Shown piece after piece: positions 61,249 to 64,000 of a DNA stretch of 64,000 nt; positions within the stretch are counted from its first letter, which is position 1, and the number at the start of each line of letters is the position of its first letter. The DNA is from Pseudomonas palleroniana (GTDB lineage Bacteria > Pseudomonadota > Gammaproteobacteria > Pseudomonadales > Pseudomonadaceae). The notes under the pieces were generated by a model that saw only the letters and a list, made by a program, of their open reading frames with translations, made no database searches and had not been told where the DNA came from. The stretch covers positions 267,629 to 331,628 of the forward strand of contig NZ_PYWX01000053.1 of NCBI RefSeq assembly GCF_003031675.1, in the 5' to 3' direction. The position numbers were made by a program, and so were the translations under genes.

Positions 61249-62106
61249 ATGAGCGAACGTCCCGAAGAGCCAAACCAGGCTTCTGACGCCGAAAGCCTGC
61301 TGCCGATCGATGAGCATGTCGAAGAAGGGCATGACGCGGAAGGCCGCAAGGTCCGGCATCGTGGTATCTATCTTCTGCCCAACCTGTTCACCACGGCGAA
61401 CCTGTTTGCCGGGTTTTATTCCATCATCAATTCCATGAGTGCCCAAAGCGCCCTGGCGGCGGGGGATGCGGCGAGTGCCAGCAAGTATTTCGGCTTTGCT
61501 GCCATCGCGATTTTCGTCGCCATGGTGCTCGACGGCCTTGATGGTCGTGTAGCGCGCATGACCAATACTCAGAGCGCCTTCGGTGCAGAGTACGATTCGC
61601 TATCGGACATGGTTGCCTTTGGCGTTGCTCCCGCGTTGCTGGCATTTGCCTGGGCACTGGGTGATATGGGCAAGGTCGGCTGGATGGTTGCCTTCATCTA
61701 TGTCGCGGGGGCTGCCTTGCGCCTGGCGCGTTTCAACACTCAGGTGGGAACGGCCGACAAGCGTTACTTCATTGGCTTGGCCAGCCCTGCTGCTGCGGGA
61801 GTGGTCGCGGGTATCGTGTGGGCATTCAGCGACTACGGCATCCAGGGTTCGAAAATGTCGTTCCTGGTGGCCTTGATGGTGGCTGCGGCCGGCATGCTGA
61901 TGGTCAGCAACATCAAGTACAACAGCTTCAAGGAGTTCGACCTCAAGGGGCGAGTGCCTTTTGTGGCGATCCTGATAGTGGTATTGGTGTTCGCCGTAGT
62001 TTTCAGCGATCCACCGCGCATTCTGCTGCTGGCCTTCCTGGTTTACGCGGCTTCGGGGCCGATTCAGTATTTACTGCATCTGCGTCGGGACAAAACGTTG
62101 CCTTAA
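61249..62106 (+). CDS. pssA: CDP-diacylglycerol–serine O-phosphatidyltransferase PssA
   Basis: 285 residues. Makes phosphatidylserine, the precursor of phosphatidylethanolamine. The CDP-alcohol phosphotransferase motif is complete: DGLDGRVARMTNTQSAFGAE then YDSLSD. About seven membrane helices run from residue 40 to 270. I chose ATG 61249 (MSERPEEPNQASDA) with TAAGGTAAAG upstream; the longer frame reads through the ilvC terminator. The acidic N-terminus is cytosolic. Integral membrane form, not the E. coli phospholipase-D-like PssA. Confidence 0.93.
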   Translation: MSERPEEPNQASDAESLLPIDEHVEEGHDAEGRKVRHRGIYLLPNLFTTANLFAGFYSIINSMSAQSALAAGDAASASKYFGFAAIAIFVAMVLDGLDGRVARMTNTQSAFGAEYDSLSDMVAFGVAPALLAFAWALGDMGKVGWMVAFIYVAGAALRLARFNTQVGTADKRYFIGLASPAAAGVVAGIVWAFSDYGIQGSKMSFLVALMVAAAGMLMVSNIKYNSFKEFDLKGRVPFVAILIVVLVFAVVFSDPPRILLLAFLVYAASGPIQYLLHLRRDKTLP

Positions 62107-62120
62107 TGTAATTTCCCCCA

Positions 62121-62166
62121 TACTCCGCAGTCTATTGGTGCATCAGTCCTCCAACACTGCGGAGTA
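62121..62166 (+). promoter_or_regulatory. Perfect inverted repeat covering the msrP ribosome-binding site
   Basis: TACTCCGCAGT (62121–62131) and ACTGCGGAGTA (62156–62166) are perfect complements 24 bp apart. The second arm contains GCGGAG, the only plausible Shine-Dalgarno, 5 bases before ATG 62170. Folded in RNA it would hide that site; as DNA it could be an operator. Confidence 0.6.
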
Positions 62167-62169
62167 GCC

Positions 62170-63182
<1,013 letters not shown>

Positions 63183-63183
<1 letters not shown>

Positions 63184-63803
63184 TGCGTTATCCCATCTGG
63201 CGCATTGGCGTTTTTATAGCGGCGGCGATATGGCCGTTTTACTGGCTGTATGAAGCATGGCGTTCTGTGCTGGGGCCTGATCCTGGGAAAGTGCTGATGG
63301 ATCGGTTGGGGCTTGGGACGCTGATCTTGCTATTGATCACCTTGAGCATGACACCGCTGCAGAAGCTTAGCGGGTGGGCCGGGTGGATTGCGGTGCGGCG
63401 ACAGTTGGGACTCTGGTGTTTTGCGTATGTGGTTCTGCACCTGGCGGCTTACTGCGTGTTTATCCTTGGGCTTGATTGGTCGCAATTGGGAGTGGAGCTG
63501 CGTAAGCGGCCTTACATTATTGTCGGTGCGCTGGGGTTCATTTCCTTGTTGGTGCTTGCGGTGACCTCAAACCGCTATAGCCAGCGCCGGTTGGGTAGCC
63601 GTTGGAAGAAGCTGCACCGTCTGGTGTATGTCATTCTGGGGCTCGGTTTGCTGCATATGCTGTGGATCGTGCGGGCTGATCTGAAGGAATGGGCTATCTA
63701 TGCATCTATAGGTGCTCTGCTTTTAATGTTGCGTTTGCCTCCAGTGATGCGCCGGATCCCTCGTCTTATTGCGAAAAAGGCCCCCTCTGCAACAAAAACG
63801 TAA
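63183..63803 (+). CDS. msrQ: Heme-binding membrane subunit MsrQ
   Basis: 206 residues with about six membrane helices. Diheme b-type membrane protein that passes electrons from quinol or Fre to MsrP (formerly YedZ). Heme-ligand histidines lie in FAYVVLHLAAYCVF, LHRLVYVILGLGLLHMLW and nearby; RRQLGLWCFAYVVLHL and SRWKKLHRLVYV are family marks. Start ATG 63183 overlaps the msrP stop (TGATG). The next promoter begins 8 bp after its stop. Confidence 0.94.
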
Positions 63804-63810
63804 TTATTGC

Positions 63811-64000
63811 TTGACGGCAAATTGTATCTGTCTATAATTCGCCCCACTTCCGGCGCAGTCGAAACTGAAAACTCCTTGATAAACAAGAAGTTAAGAAGAT
63901 TCAGGCAGCGACTCGCTTCAGTTCATCGAAGCCCAGAAGGAGTTGGTAGGGCGGTGTTGTTTGGCTCTATCAACGGTTCGATCTTCTCGGTCGAAAGCGG
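63811..64000 (+). promoter_or_regulatory. rRNA-operon-type promoter and start of leader
   Basis: TTGACG (63811–63816) and a perfect TATAAT (63833–63838), 16-bp spacer, with an A/T-rich UP-like stretch (63791–63810) and a G+C-rich discriminator CGCCCC. No ORF follows; the remaining 160 bp look like a structured rrn leader. In P. aeruginosa a 16S rRNA operon lies next to msrPQ, so the 16S gene probably starts outside the window. Stringent control by DksA/ppGpp is expected. Confidence 0.75.

Overview
The window is a piece of chromosome from a fluorescent pseudomonad (Gammaproteobacteria; Pseudomonas fluorescens group is the best guess). The evidence is the gene order, which matches the Pseudomonas core order almost gene for gene: greA–yhbY–rlmE–ftsH–folP–glmM–tpiA–secG–tRNA-Leu–tRNA-fMet–rimP–nusA–infB–rbfA–truB–rpsO–pnp; acs–pgi–panC–panB–folK–pcnB–crcZ–cbrB–cbrA–cbrX–gluQ–dksA; mrcB–lpoP; ilvI–ilvH–ilvC–pssA–msrP–msrQ leading into an rRNA operon. 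Three markers are close to genus-specific: the CbrA/CbrB system with its small RNA CrcZ, a PrrF iron-responsive small RNA, and the PBP1b/LpoP pair.

Layout. 1–16300 (+ strand apart from yhbY) holds RNA and cell-envelope housekeeping genes: rRNA modification, the FtsH protease, folate and UDP-GlcNAc synthesis, translation initiation factors, ribosome maturation and PNPase. 16300–17285 holds a secreted tandem-BON protein behind a sigma-54-type promoter with an upstream inverted repeat. 17293–36725 (- strand) holds an AsmA-like envelope protein, a 23S-type methyltransferase, an MpaB-family oxygenase, acetyl-CoA synthetase, Pgi, pantothenate and folate genes, poly(A) polymerase, and the carbon-control block CrcZ/CbrB/CbrA/CbrX, followed by GluQ and DksA. 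37044–38929 holds an aminotransferase and sfsA.

38930–47945 is a visibly AT-rich block between sfsA and a Rieske protein gene and looks acquired. Seven tightly packed minus-strand genes (45171 down to 39013) encode a nucleotidyltransferase-fold protein, a BacA-like prephenate-processing protein, an MFS exporter, an acetoacetate-decarboxylase-like protein, a beta-hydroxyacid dehydrogenase, a MalY/PatB-type PLP enzyme and an NDP-sugar epimerase. I read this as an undescribed small-molecule biosynthesis and export cluster. It is followed by a flavocytochrome-c sulfide dehydrogenase flavoprotein, a small secreted protein and a c-type cytochrome. This is the most novel part of the window.

48462–51320 holds a heme/siderophore-type ABC importer (hmuTUV) and, convergent to it, a Fur-controlled PrrF small RNA. 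51398–53868 holds small proteins and a kinase/ATPase fusion. 53987–57388 holds peptidoglycan synthase PBP1b and its lipoprotein activator. 57400–63803 holds branched-chain amino acid synthesis, phosphatidylserine synthase and the periplasmic methionine sulfoxide reductase MsrPQ. The window ends in a strong stringent-type promoter whose leader most likely enters a 16S rRNA gene just outside.
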